From the IMG/VR virus record IMGVR_UViG_3300048999_000173, positions 1 to 64,000 of that record: DNA of 64,000 nt; one strand, 5' to 3'. The stretch is from a virus. The notes under the pieces are model-generated. The model was not told the DNA's origin. It was given only the letters and a program-made list of their open reading frames with translations, and made no database searches. Shown here in pieces: positions 15,305 through 23,647 of the stretch (position 1 is its first letter; each line of letters begins with the position of its first letter). A program made the translations under genes and the position numbers.

Positions 15305-15787
15305 TCATCCCCGCGGTGTCGGTTCAGACGGGGGGAATCGGTCGTCGAACGACGAAAAGGACTCGCCGGAAGGGGCGAAGACCCCATGCCTGATCAGTTC
15401 CGGGGGAACGTCGGAATCGCAGGCTACGACGGTTACTCCGTTCTCATGGCTCGCCTGAGCCGACTGCAGGACTGGATACCTGTAGGGCTGGCCGGCCAGC
15501 AAAGTGCGGCCGCTGGACTGGAACTCGCGCGCCTTGTGGATCTCGTCTTTGACGGCCTGGACGGGGTCTCCGAATGAGGAGAGATCGAACCATTCGCCCT
15601 GGACCCGGTAGTCGTTGAAGACGACGTGCAGATGCCTTTCCAGTAGTTGGTCACCGTCTCCAGACCAACGCAGAACAAGGCGCGCCGGGTTGCCGGTCTG
15701 GAGGCCAGCAACCCGGCGAGCGGGCTCACCGGCCGTGTATCCGATCTTCACGGTGTTCGAGCCTTCGGGTGCAATTATGTAGATCAC
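15305..15787 (-). CDS. GIY-YIG/T5orf172-type nuclease domain protein
   Basis: 160 residues from GTG 15787 in a GTGA overlap. The first 70 residues follow the Mug113/T5orf172 pattern: VIYIIAPEGSNTVKIGYTAG, PARRVAGLQTGNPARLVL, then LERHLHVVFNDYRVQGEWFDL, where the Y/K-I-G, R and E positions match the GIY-YIG catalytic set. The rest is a low-complexity tail. Relatives occur in phages and mobile elements as nucleases or DNA-binding modules. It is followed by the ImmA-like gene in the same direction. Confidence 0.75.
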   Translation of the reverse strand: MIYIIAPEGSNTVKIGYTAGEPARRVAGLQTGNPARLVLRWSGDGDQLLERHLHVVFNDYRVQGEWFDLSSFGDPVQAVKDEIHKAREFQSSGRTLLAGQPYRYPVLQSAQASHENGVTVVACDSDVPPELIRHGVFAPSGESFSSFDDRFPPSEPTPRG

Positions 15788-16907
15788 GCAGTCACGTCCT
15801 CTCGAACGTCGACGCTGCTCTTGGCGTGGTTCCTGCACAGAAGGCTGCCAGGGTCTGTGGGGCGTCCGCACATCCCGTAGTTGCCCTCGCACTCCCCAGA
15901 GCCCTTCCGCGGTGCCACGGTCTCAGCCGACCACGCAGCCGGAGTAGGCGTCGGCCTTTCCTCCTTCGGGCGCCAACCATCGAACGAACTTGCGCTACTG
16001 GGAGGCGGGCTAGAGAGGGCCTGGCGAAGACGGCCAGCGACGACCGCGCCCACCGTGGTGGTGATCTGGTCCGGCAACTTGCGTCCGGCGATGACCTGCC
16101 TGATCTGTTTCGGCGTCCAGCCGGTCACCAGCATGCCGGCGACAGCCATTCCCTGATCCTGAAGCGTCTTTCCCGTCAGGAGAAACTCGGGCTGGTCCGC
16201 CCCAATGGCGAGGAGGAGGTCTACGCCCGGATTCCTGTTGATCTGATGGGGGACCGCTGGCCCGTCCGTCCCTCCGTCCTGTCCTCCTGCCGCGTCCTCG
16301 GGGACGGAGGGACGGGGAGTGTCCAGGGGTGGGTTAGTAGGGGAGGGTTGGGGGTCTTGCAGTCCCCGGGTGCCGGACTTGTAGTCCCCACCCCCAGGAC
16401 TTGTAGTCCCCCCCTCTTGCCCGGATTGCCCTAGGGACTCTGAGTCCCTACCGGGGGACTTGTAGTCCCCCCGTCGGTTTCGGGCTTCCGGCGGCGCCCC
16501 TTGTCCGCGCGCTGCTTCCGAGGCGGCGCTTCCGACAGATCGGGTCGCTCCATCGGCGTCAGGGGCGGCTTCCCCTTCGCCTTCCGATCGGCATTCACCT
16601 GGGTGATGTCCGGGAACCACGAGTACGGAATCATCAGGTCGTACACCTGAGGCCGGAAGTGCTCCGGGATGTATGCGGCGGCCGCCTGGTTCCCCTTGGA
16701 GATCAGGCCGCGCTCCGTCATCGCCTTCAGCCGACGCTGCACGGTCTTCGGGTCGATCTTCGCGATATCGGCGATCGTCTTCTTCGACGGGAACGCATCG
16801 GTTCCGTCCGACCAAGCGCTTTCCCCCAGAGGCATCAGGATGACGCGTTCCTCAGCGTCGACTACTGGGGCCGTCTTCATGGCCCACAGGATCGGCAGCA
16901 GGCTCAC
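15784..16907 (-). CDS. candidate replication initiator (lambda O-like layout), -1 frameshift in a G6 run
   Basis: GTG 16907 opens a frame encoding a winged helix (residues 10-80: VILMPLGESAWSDG, SKKTIADIAKIDPKTVQRRL, TERGLISKG) that stops at 16431. The -1 frame from the G6 run at 16467-16472 continues to 15784 with GDYKSPG repeats, a helical region (PEFLLTGKTLQDQGMAVAGML, WTPKQIRQVIAGRKLP) and a C-terminal C-x7-C...C-x2-H cluster. Joined length about 374 residues, the size of actinophage HTH proteins of this design. The linker is encoded by five palindromic iterons, as in lambda O. Initiator role is inferred. Confidence 0.7.
16351..16470. repeat. five 17-bp palindromic iterons, candidate origin
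   Basis: Sites at 16351-16367, 16373-16389, 16395-16411, 16433-16449 and 16454-16470, related to GGGGACTTGTAGTCCCC. Spacing is 22, 22, 38 and 21 bp, mostly two helical turns. They lie inside the linker part of the gene 15784-16907, whose N-terminus is a DNA-binding domain, so the product could bind its own gene and start replication there. Confidence 0.7.
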
Positions 16908-17170
16908 GCCGTCACCCCCACCATGTGAAGGATCACGCGGGGGCTACTTGCGGTAAGTCTGACGAGTGCGGCTACCCTAAGCACCGAAGTCTTCTTTCGA
17001 TAGGTGTGGCTTCGTTTCGCCAGCAGATTCCAGTCCGCTGGTTGTGCTTGACGGCCGGTGGGTGCTGCGACCTGCCGGCCGCTCGCGTATCCCGAGGTCT
17101 GAGGCTGCGATCTCAGATCGGACACCTGCCGTACACGCTGACCGTAGTCAGGTATCGACCGAACGTTGCC

Positions 17171-17497
17171 CTACGTCTGCGGCTTCGGCTTGTTGCCCAG
17201 CCCGCCCCGACGAGGGCCCTCCTTGAAGTAGGACAGGAACGTCCCCGTCTCCATGGTTCTGGCGTTGCCGACCCTGCCGTAAGGGATCCGCCCGGGCTTG
17301 TCGCCAAACGGCCACGAGTTCACCTCGCGGGCGATGTACCTGAGCCCATCGGGCGTGATGCTGTCGACCAGACCGCGCTCCATGAGCAGCGCGGGGCCGG
17401 TCTTGAAGGTGACAAACAGGGGCGTTCCGTCTTTGGAGACAGGGACGCCGTCACCATCGATCTTCGGAGACACCGAAGATTTCTGTACTCTCGACAC
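17171..17497 (-). CDS. hypothetical protein
   Basis: 108 residues from GTG 17497, with AAGGA 9 bases upstream. Beta-strand and glycine-rich (PLFVTFKTGPALLMERGLV, DGLRYIAREVNSWPFG), with a basic tail (PRRGGLGNKPKPQT). No family recognised. It stands alone between the initiator candidate and the XRE regulator. Confidence 0.6.
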   Translation of the reverse strand: MSRVQKSSVSPKIDGDGVPVSKDGTPLFVTFKTGPALLMERGLVDSITPDGLRYIAREVNSWPFGDKPGRIPYGRVGNARTMETGTFLSYFKEGPRRGGLGNKPKPQT

Positions 17498-17564
17498 GTG
17501 CAGATCCTTCTTTCAGGAGGGGGTTCTCTGTGCTGCCGATACGCATTCGCAGTGCGTCGGCGTG

Positions 17565-17599
17565 GAGACGGTCGGCCGGTAACCCGGTTCGGCCGTCTC
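17565..17599. terminator. hairpin terminator after the XRE/TPR regulator
   Basis: GAGACGG (17565-17571) pairs with CCGTCTC (17593-17599), extended by weak inner pairing, 42 bases downstream of the stop of the leftward regulator gene ending at 17641. Confidence 0.5.
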
Positions 17600-17640
17600 T
17601 GCTGTTCAGGGCGGTGAACGCATCCCGTCCTCGTCTCCTC

Positions 17641-18843
17641 TCACGCCGCTAGGGCGTTGATCGCCTCGACCGTGGCCGCCGCGGTCTGGTTACCGGCGTA
17701 CCGAGGTGCGCTGAGCATCCCCGCCACCCGCTCCATCCGCTTCACGATCCACGAAATCTGCTCCTCCACTGGCAACGACAGCACCGCCGCCAGGGCATCG
17801 GCCGCACCCTCCACGTCATCGAGCTGCACGCGCGCCGTCGCCAGGTAGATGTGCGCCAGCCGCTCATCGTCCAGCGACCGCTCATCCGCCGGACCCGACT
17901 GCCACAACGCGATCGCCTCAATGGCCTCCCGCGCCGCGCGCTCCGCATCGTGGCCGCCTTGCAGCCAGATCAGCGAAGACCCCGCGTAGTAGCACTGCTT
18001 CGCCCTCGAGAACCCGAACAGACCCTCCAGGGAGTCCGCCTTGCGGATCCGCTCCCGCGCCGCTTCGGCGCCGTCCAGGGCCTGGTTCGCGGCCCGGCTG
18101 TCTCCCAGGTTGGCCAGGCACTGGGCCTCACCACACCGCAGACGAGTCTCACCGGTCCCGTGCCCGTGACCGACCCACTGGTAGCCGTCCCGCACGTACT
18201 CCAGCGCGCGCCCGTAGTCGCCCTGGAAACGGGCGATCAACGACTTCGTGCCAGCCACCCACGCGGACAGCTCCGCGTCCCCGGCGAACTCCGCGCACCG
18301 CCCGGCCGCCGTCGCATGCTCGAGCGCCTCATCGGCGTCGCCCATGTCCAGCAGCGCATACGACAGCACACCCGACAGGCGTCCGGCCGTCACGTACAGG
18401 TCCGAACGGTCCTGCGGCCGGTGATGCCCCGAACGGATCCGCTCGAACGCCTCACCACGCAGCACGTGCGCCCGGTCCATCATCGGCCCCGGGGGAGACG
18501 CCAGATAGTCGACCGCCGTGACCGCGACACCCTCCTGAAGTTCGGAGATGTCCAGGTCCGCGAGCGCGGACAGGTCCCGCGACATCGCCAACGCCGCCGC
18601 GCGGGTGCGGTGCACGGCCGCGGCCTCACGCCGCGCCAGGTCCTCACGCCGCCACTGAGCGACGAGCCGACCGCCCGCCTGCAGCGCTTCGTCGGCGGCT
18701 TCCGCCACCTCGAGCGGCGCAGGCCTGCGCCCGGTCTCCCAGTGGTGCAGAGACGTCCGGTCGTAGTGGATGTGCTGCGCCAGCCGGGCCAGCGACATGC
18801 CAGCCTCCAAGCGCAGCGTACGAAGCAGCTCCGGGAAGGTCAT
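17641..18843 (-). CDS. XRE-family regulator with TPR-like domain
   Basis: 400 residues from ATG 18843, with GAGGAGGAA about 12 bases upstream. Residues 5-60 are a Cro/CI-type HTH (LLRTLRLEAGMSLARLAQH, YDRTSLHHWETGRRP). Residues 140-390 are repeated helical pairs (ALLDMGDADEALEHATAAG, FQGDYGRALEYVRDG, ANLGDSRAANQALDGAEAA), the TPR-like array common in large Streptomyces XRE regulators that bind peptides or effectors. The length fits that class. It could be the lysogeny repressor or a borrowed host regulator. Confidence 0.85.
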   Translation of the reverse strand: MTFPELLRTLRLEAGMSLARLAQHIHYDRTSLHHWETGRRPAPLEVAEAADEALQAGGRLVAQWRREDLARREAAAVHRTRAAALAMSRDLSALADLDISELQEGVAVTAVDYLASPPGPMMDRAHVLRGEAFERIRSGHHRPQDRSDLYVTAGRLSGVLSYALLDMGDADEALEHATAAGRCAEFAGDAELSAWVAGTKSLIARFQGDYGRALEYVRDGYQWVGHGHGTGETRLRCGEAQCLANLGDSRAANQALDGAEAARERIRKADSLEGLFGFSRAKQCYYAGSSLIWLQGGHDAERAAREAIEAIALWQSGPADERSLDDERLAHIYLATARVQLDDVEGAADALAAVLSLPVEEQISWIVKRMERVAGMLSAPRYAGNQTAAATVEAINALAA

Positions 18844-19041
18844 GCGGTGAGTGTTCCTCCTCTCTCGTCTCCGGGTCAGTGCGTCTTACGGCTTATGTAA
18901 CTGATGCCGGGATCTGAACTGTTGGCAGATCCCCGTGGCCGGAGTTGCCAACACGGCGATCAACTCCACCGTGTCCGACCGGTGCTGGCATGGAGTCAGC
19001 GACTGATCGACGAGACGGAAAGGGGTCGCACCGATGGCCTG

Positions 19042-19311
19042 TCACTCCTTGTCGTCCGGCTTGGGGCTCTCCGGTCTCTCTCTGGCTTCCAGGTCCGTAC
19101 GCCGGCCTGGACGGAGCACCCGGTTGGCGAAGAACTCCGCGACCTTGTCAGCCGGGTACTTCGCCCGCGTACTTCCTGGCGTGATCACCGGGGGAGGGAA
19201 CGCCGGATCTGACTGCGCGATCCGGTGGACCAGCTGGCGACTCACACCGCGGTCCGCCGCGATCTCCGGGATGGTCAGCAAACGGGGCTCCTCCTCTTCC
19301 TCGTTGGTCAA
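19042..19311 (-). CDS. small HTH protein, excisionase-like
   Basis: 89 residues from TTG 19311, chosen because AAGGAG sits 5 bases upstream. After an acidic start (NEEEEEP) it has TIPEIAADRGVSRQLVHRIAQ, a MerR/AlpA-type helix-turn-helix, and a charged C-terminus (GRRTDLEARERPESPKPDD). Such proteins act as excisionases or small regulators. It is divergent from the transfer-like operon at 19498, so control of that operon is the nearer guess. The integrase is 41 kb away. Confidence 0.7.
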   Translation of the reverse strand: MTNEEEEEPRLLTIPEIAADRGVSRQLVHRIAQSDPAFPPPVITPGSTRAKYPADKVAEFFANRVLRPGRRTDLEARERPESPKPDDKE

Positions 19312-19339
19312 CGCGTCTCCTTCATCATGCCGCACCTTG

Positions 19340-19370
19340 TTGACAAAGTCCACGGGGTGCGAGAGTCTCG
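19340..19370 (+). promoter_or_regulatory. candidate promoter with 11-bp palindrome for the transfer-like operon
   Basis: TTGACA at 19340-19345 is followed 14 bases later by CGAGAGTCTCG at 19360-19370, a perfect 11-bp palindrome (CGAGA-G-TCTCG) lying where a -10 box would be. It is in the divergent region between the HTH gene and the rightward operon, so the palindrome may be that HTH protein's operator. Confidence 0.4.
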
Positions 19371-19390
19371 TACCAGCACAACAGAACGAC

Positions 19391-19424
19391 CCCGGCCAGC
19401 AAGAGCCGGACCGGGGCCGCGCGT
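19391..19424. promoter_or_regulatory. leader hairpin
   Basis: In the leader of the operon starting at 19498, CCCCGG and CCGGGG pair around GCC-rich inner bases (GACCCCGGCC to GGACCGGGGC), about 75 bases before the first start codon. It could attenuate or protect the transcript. Confidence 0.35.
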
Positions 19425-19497
19425 CCGGAACGGTGTTGGAGCACCGCGAAGGACTTTGGAACCGCCCTACCTGCGCTATCAGGAGGCCAGATCCGTC

Positions 19498-19740
19498 ATG
19501 AAGGATCTCACGACAACCCCTTCCAGGGCACTGCACCCTGACGACTTCGTCCACACGGTCCCCACGGCGACGGCCCCCGGCCGCACCGTCCTGGAGCGTT
19601 TCCCCGCCGGTGCCCCGCGCGGCTCCTGGCCGGCAGAGAAGTTCGCCGCCGACCGGCGCGCCGCCGGACAGCCCGCGACCGTCGTCATGGACCTTCGCAC
19701 CGACAGCTTCCTCGTCGTCGTGAACGGCGGTGCCCGCTGA
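19498..19740 (+). CDS. hypothetical protein
   Basis: 80 residues from ATG 19498, with AGGAGG 11 bases upstream. It contains HPDDFVHTVPTATAPGRTV and a beta-rich end (ATVVMDLRTDSFLVVVNGGAR). First gene of the long rightward operon that ends in the DNA translocase. No family recognised. Confidence 0.65.
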   Translation: MKDLTTTPSRALHPDDFVHTVPTATAPGRTVLERFPAGAPRGSWPAEKFAADRRAAGQPATVVMDLRTDSFLVVVNGGAR

Positions 19741-19976
19741 TGGCCCGCATGTCTCGCCGCGAGATGAACGAACTCGCCGAAGACCGCGACAAGTGCGCGG
19801 CCCGCTCCACCCGCAACGCCGCCTCCGCCAAGGCCGCGGCCGCTGACCCGAACCTCTCCGACAGCCTCCGCAAGCAGGCCTCCGCCACCATCCCGATCGC
19901 CCTCCGCCACGCGCAGGAGTACCGGGAGGAAGCCGCAGCGCTCCGCGAGGGCCGCATCCCCGGAGAGGACTGGTGA
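19740..19976 (+). CDS. charged helical hypothetical protein
   Basis: 78 residues. The ATG overlaps the previous stop (TGATG). Almost entirely helical and charged (SRREMNELAEDRDKCAARSTR, IALRHAQEYREEAAALREG), consistent with a coiled coil. Sits in the translocase operon. Function unknown. Confidence 0.65.
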   Translation: MARMSRREMNELAEDRDKCAARSTRNAASAKAAAADPNLSDSLRKQASATIPIALRHAQEYREEAAALREGRIPGEDW

Positions 19977-20335
19977 CCATGTTCGACGAGACCCCACAGA
20001 CGCCGCAGGAACCGCAGGAGTTGGCCGCGCTGGAGCTGTACCACCAGCTCGTCAACCTGTCCCCGGACAACGGCGACCGCGCCCTCATGGTCACCCTCCG
20101 CCTCCCGAACGGCCGTTACGTCGGCGACGTGTGGCTGTCCGCCTCGGACGTGGAGCAGTTGATCGACGGTGCGCTGACGGTTGCCCAGCACCGCGTCGCG
20201 TTCGGCGCCCCCGAGGAGGCTGCCGGGCCGCTACCGAAGGACGACGACGACATCAGCGACGAGGTCGCGGACGTCATGGCCGGCTTCGACACCGACCTCG
20301 CGGCGCTCCTCGACTCCGAGGGTGGGCAGGCGTGA
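19973..20335 (+). CDS. hypothetical protein
   Basis: 120 residues from GTG 19973 in a GTGA overlap (ATG 19979 is an alternative). Acidic, with a beta-rich middle (ALMVTLRLPNGRYVGDVWL, DVEQLIDGAL) and an Asp/Glu-rich C-terminus (KDDDDISDEVADVMAG). No membrane segment. Part of the same operon. Confidence 0.65.
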   Translation: MTMFDETPQTPQEPQELAALELYHQLVNLSPDNGDRALMVTLRLPNGRYVGDVWLSASDVEQLIDGALTVAQHRVAFGAPEEAAGPLPKDDDDISDEVADVMAGFDTDLAALLDSEGGQA

Positions 20336-20736
20336 TGAACGGCCCGCACGACGTGCACACCGACGGCAACGCCATCCCCCCGCTGGACCGTGAACTCGCC
20401 GGCCTCCTCGAGGACCTCGCCGACGTCCACGACCCCGGCGTCGACCAGATCATCGCCGGACTCCGCCTGATCGCCCTGTCCCGCCACAGCATCGACCGCA
20501 CCCAAACCCTCGTCGCTGTCCTCGCGGGCGGTGATGACGGCACCCACCTCGTCGCCGCGATCGGGCAGGTCATCGCCCGACTCGCCACCCCCGACACCAA
20601 CCCCGCCCTCCGCACCCTGCCCTTCGAGCAGCAGAAACGCGCCCAACTCAACGGCGAAACCACCGCGTTCGTCCTCGCCCACCCCGAACTCGCCCAATTC
20701 GCAGCCGACACCAGCGCCGCCATCGACGGCCTCTGA
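20335..20736 (+). CDS. hypothetical protein
   Basis: 133 residues. The ATG at 20335 overlaps the stop of the previous gene (TGATG). All-helical, with LAGLLEDLADVHDPGVDQII, RTQTLVAVLAGGDDGTHLV and a final AHPELAQFAADTSAAIDG. A GGAAAGGA ribosome site for the next gene follows the stop. No family recognised. Confidence 0.65.
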   Translation: MNGPHDVHTDGNAIPPLDRELAGLLEDLADVHDPGVDQIIAGLRLIALSRHSIDRTQTLVAVLAGGDDGTHLVAAIGQVIARLATPDTNPALRTLPFEQQKRAQLNGETTAFVLAHPELAQFAADTSAAIDGL

Positions 20737-20755
20737 CCCGGAAAGGACCGACCGC

Positions 20756-21019
20756 ATGCCGCTCCCCGCCTGGATGGCCGGACACCGCCCCAAGACCAGC
20801 AAGCCCGACATGTGGAACGGCAAGCCGCTCCCCGTCCGCAACATCACCTACACCGACCTCAACTACCGGCTCTACGACGGCCGAACCGGTGCCCTCCTCT
20901 CCTTCAACTCCACCAACAGCATCGGATCTCTCGTCGCCGACGTCCTCCGCACCCGCGACGAGAACCCCACTGCCCACATCGTCGCCGTCGAATACGACGG
21001 CCCCGCCTACCCCAACTGA
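20756..21019 (+). CDS. hypothetical protein
   Basis: 87 residues from ATG 20756, with GGAAAGGA upstream. Mixed alpha/beta (NITYTDLNYRLYDGRTGALL, SIGSLVADVLRTRDENP, HIVAVEYDGPAY). Separated by only 19 bases from the previous gene, so co-transcribed. No known family. Confidence 0.65.
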   Translation: MPLPAWMAGHRPKTSKPDMWNGKPLPVRNITYTDLNYRLYDGRTGALLSFNSTNSIGSLVADVLRTRDENPTAHIVAVEYDGPAYPN

Positions 21020-21174
21020 CCACCACCCGGGGCCTGGCCGCCGAGCCGACAGACGGCCAGGCCCCACACCGCCGGCCTTCCCGAAGGCTGCACCGCCTCA
21101 CATCCCCCACGGGCGGTGCAGCCCTCAGCAAGACCGGAATCCACCCGACGACCCCCATGCCGAAAGGACACCAG

Positions 21175-21354
21175 ATGCCGAAGGCGAAGAAGCAGAGCCT
21201 GTGGGCCGAAGTCCGCAGCGAGATGAAGAAGTCCAGGCAGGCCAGCAGTGCCCCGTCCGGCTGGGACTGTGCCCGCTGTGGCACCGGCAACGCCGCAAAC
21301 GCCAGCCAGTGCGGATGCGGCGCCGACGCCCGACTGGCAGCCATCCGCTACTGA
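21175..21354 (+). CDS. 59-residue zinc-ribbon protein
   Basis: ATG 21175, with GAAAGGA 9 bases upstream; an upstream in-frame ATG at 21157 lacks a good site. A basic N-terminus (MPKAKKQSLWAEVRSEMKKSRQ) precedes a zinc ribbon (WDCARCGTGNAANASQCGCG, with C-x2-C and C-x-C). Could bind DNA or a partner protein. Confidence 0.6.
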   Translation: MPKAKKQSLWAEVRSEMKKSRQASSAPSGWDCARCGTGNAANASQCGCGADARLAAIRY

Positions 21355-21399
21355 CCACCCACCCGCACACCCGCACACCCGGACCGGAAGGAGCCCGCC

Positions 21400-21576
21400 G
21401 TGGCCACCACACCGAAGACGTTCACCACCGCTCACACCCAGCCCCTCACCAGCGAGGACTACGAGGCCTACTACGTCCTCACCGAAACCACCCGTCGCCA
21501 CCGCTACGGCCTCCGCCTGCAGCACCCGATCCGCGCCATCCGCCACCTCACCCACCGACCCCGCACCGCAGCCTGA
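21400..21576 (+). CDS. 58-residue hypothetical protein
   Basis: GTG 21400 to TGA 21576, preceded by GGAAGGAG 7 bases before the start. It contains LTSEDYEAYYVLTETTRRHRYG and a basic Arg/His end. Too short for a family call. The strong ribosome site and tight spacing support translation. Confidence 0.55.
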   Translation: MATTPKTFTTAHTQPLTSEDYEAYYVLTETTRRHRYGLRLQHPIRAIRHLTHRPRTAA

Positions 21577-21622
21577 CTAGCAACAGCCCTGCCGCCACCT
21601 GAACCCGGAAGGACCACCCGTC

Positions 21623-21895
21623 ATGGACACCACGACCGACACCACCCAGGCCGCCTGGCCGGAGAACGTCACCGCCCGCATCCTCACCCGCCTCGGCATG
21701 TGCGCCCGCGACTTCCACGACGCCACCGTCGACATCATCGACGTCTCCAGCCCCGGCACCAACGGCACCACCACCGCCCTGTGCCGGCCCTGCGGCTGGA
21801 CCCGCCACCACGGCCTCCCCTACCGCGACAAGGCCCTCGAGATGGCCCGCGAGCACGCCGCCGAATGCACCGCCCTCCCGCAGCCCACCACCTGA
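21623..21895 (+). CDS. hypothetical protein with Cys pair
   Basis: 90 residues from ATG 21623, with GGAAGGA upstream. It carries an ENVTARILTRLGMCARDFHD segment and CRPCGW, one CxxC pair with further Cys and His residues (HHGLPY, HAAECTA), suggesting a metal site. Lies directly before the membrane protein gene of the translocase operon. Confidence 0.6.
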   Translation: MDTTTDTTQAAWPENVTARILTRLGMCARDFHDATVDIIDVSSPGTNGTTTALCRPCGWTRHHGLPYRDKALEMAREHAAECTALPQPTT

Positions 21896-21939
21896 CCACC
21901 AGCCCCCGATCCCGCCCCACACCCAGGAAGGACCCGCCC

Positions 21940-23133
21940 ATGCTCTCCACAGTGCAGAACGCGGTCGAGCAACTGCCCGTACAGGCATGGGCCGTCCTGC
22001 TCGCCACCCTCACCCTCGTCTTCGGCTACCGCATCGCCCGCAAGACGACGCCGAACACCAAAACCGAGCCCGGCCGGGACAAGATCGAGCGGCGCACCCT
22101 CATCGGCTTCACCGGCATGGGCCTCGTCGCCCTCCTCGGCTTCGGCCTCTCCGCCAACACCAGCATCCGCTTCGCCGAAAAACGCCTCCACATGGAGGCC
22201 CCCTGGACCCTCACCATCGGCCTCGCCCTCGAAGGCATCGTCCTCGGACTCACGCTCTACTCCTGGGCCTTCGACGACAAGGGCACCGCCCGCGCCGCCT
22301 ACCTCCTCGTCCTCGCCCAGGCAGTCGGCGCCATCGAAGTCGTCCGCCAGGAACACGAAGACGCCGGCACCGCCCTCGTCCGCATCGTCGGCCCCGTCAT
22401 GCTCGCCTACGGCCTCCACAAGCTCCTCGGGCTGGAAGCCAAGCTGGGGAAGCTGAAGATCACATCGGACGGCATGATCGCCCGACTGTGGCGGGACCGC
22501 CTGAAGCGGCTCGAGAGCAAGCTCGGCATCGGATCCCGCGGCGCCGACGCCGAAGCCATCTCCCGCAGCAACGCCGCCGACAAGTTCGTCAACCTCAACT
22601 CCGTTGGGAAGCCCGCGCTCATGACCGACCGCATGTACCGGCGCGCGCTCGTGAAGGCCGGCCGGGCCGCCCTCCACGGCCTCGACGGCTTCGAGCGGCA
22701 GATGGCCGAAGCCGTCCTCGTCGACCGGATCGCCTACGAGAAGGGCATGCAGAAGGGCGGTGACCACTTCGAGGTGGCCCTCATGCGGGGCGTGCGGTCG
22801 AACACCGGATCGCTGGAACTGGACGCGTCCTCTCCGGCTGCACTCGGCTTCCTGACCAGCGCGGCTATCGAAGCCGCACCCGCGAGCCGAGCCGAAGACG
22901 CACCCCAGCCGCACGACGACAAGCCGCAGCCGCGTTCGAACCCCGCCGCGACCGAAGCCGAGCGGAAGGCCCGCGCGTTCCGCGTCTACGCCGACCTTGG
23001 ACAGCCCTCCCAGCGCGCCTTCATCAAGGTGTGGCGGGAGCGCGGATTCGGCGAGTCCGACCAGACCGTCCGCGAGCTCTACAACGAGATGCACGAGGCC
23101 TTCGAGAACGCCCGCAAGGGAGACACGGCCTGA
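21940..23133 (+). CDS. multipass membrane protein, Spd/transfer-like
   Basis: 397 residues from ATG 21940 (AGGAAGG upstream). Four hydrophobic segments lie in residues 12-165 (WAVLLATLTLVFGYRI, TGMGLVALLGFGLSA, LTIGLALEGIVLGLTLYSW, AYLLVLAQAVGAIEVV), followed by a long cytoplasmic part with helical and Pro-rich linkers. The overall form, a membrane domain followed by a cytoplasmic helical tail and placed upstream of an FtsK/TraB translocase, matches plasmid-spread accessory proteins of actinomycete conjugative elements. Exact family not certain. Confidence 0.65.
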   Translation: MLSTVQNAVEQLPVQAWAVLLATLTLVFGYRIARKTTPNTKTEPGRDKIERRTLIGFTGMGLVALLGFGLSANTSIRFAEKRLHMEAPWTLTIGLALEGIVLGLTLYSWAFDDKGTARAAYLLVLAQAVGAIEVVRQEHEDAGTALVRIVGPVMLAYGLHKLLGLEAKLGKLKITSDGMIARLWRDRLKRLESKLGIGSRGADAEAISRSNAADKFVNLNSVGKPALMTDRMYRRALVKAGRAALHGLDGFERQMAEAVLVDRIAYEKGMQKGGDHFEVALMRGVRSNTGSLELDASSPAALGFLTSAAIEAAPASRAEDAPQPHDDKPQPRSNPAATEAERKARAFRVYADLGQPSQRAFIKVWRERGFGESDQTVRELYNEMHEAFENARKGDTA

Positions 23134-23645
23134 TGCGCCAGCCGACTACCGAACAGCGTCCGCAGGCCGCCCCCCGGCCTGCGGTGCCCCTGCACGTTCC
23201 CGCACCGCCGCGATCGGCCCCGGCCCCCCTCCCGGTACCGCCCGCCGCACCCGACTGGCCTTCGCGCTGGCACCTTCTCCTCCCCGCCGGCGTCCGCAAC
23301 CAGATGGCCGCGCTCGGGCTGTGGCAGAACCCGGTACCCCTGTGCCCCTCCCTGCACCTCGAGCAGACCCTCGCCGTCCTCGAACGCTACGGCTGGGCCC
23401 GCAGCCTCGACTTTTCCCCCACCGGCCGCATGTGCATCCGCGGCTCCCAAACCCTCCTCGAGCGCACCGGGCACGTCACCCCCGCCGCGCGCGCGAGGGC
23501 CGTCGACTTCATGCAGCAAACCCTCCAGGAACACGGCTACCACCAGCCGTTCTTCGCCTGGAACGACCACCAGGAACGCACCCTCACCCACGTCCGCAAC
23601 CTGATCCTCACCTCCGCCCATGCCGCCCGATCCAACGGAGAATGA
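23133..23645 (+). CDS. DUF6197-like protein
   Basis: 170 residues from ATG 23133, overlapping the previous stop. After a Pro/Ala-rich N-terminal 40 residues it shows the pattern LHLEQTLAVLERYGWARSLD, GRMCIRGSQTLLERTGHVTP and PFFAWNDHQERTLTHVRNLI, close to the DUF6197 layout (..GW....G..C..GA....WND..RT...V). Function unknown, but the family recurs in actinomycete mobile elements. Confidence 0.65.
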   Translation: MRQPTTEQRPQAAPRPAVPLHVPAPPRSAPAPLPVPPAAPDWPSRWHLLLPAGVRNQMAALGLWQNPVPLCPSLHLEQTLAVLERYGWARSLDFSPTGRMCIRGSQTLLERTGHVTPAARARAVDFMQQTLQEHGYHQPFFAWNDHQERTLTHVRNLILTSAHAARSNGE

Positions 23646-23647
23646 CC

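Noticed and set aside
16351-16470. Short regular repeats as a possible CRISPR array
   Set aside because: Repeat unit is a palindrome of 17 bp with only 4-5 bases between, no cas genes nearby, and it lies inside a coding region. Iterons fit better.
16925-17617. 230-residue plus-strand frame across 17 kb
   Set aside because: Opposes a plausible minus-strand gene (17171-17497) with a ribosome site, and its translation has no domain-like structure.
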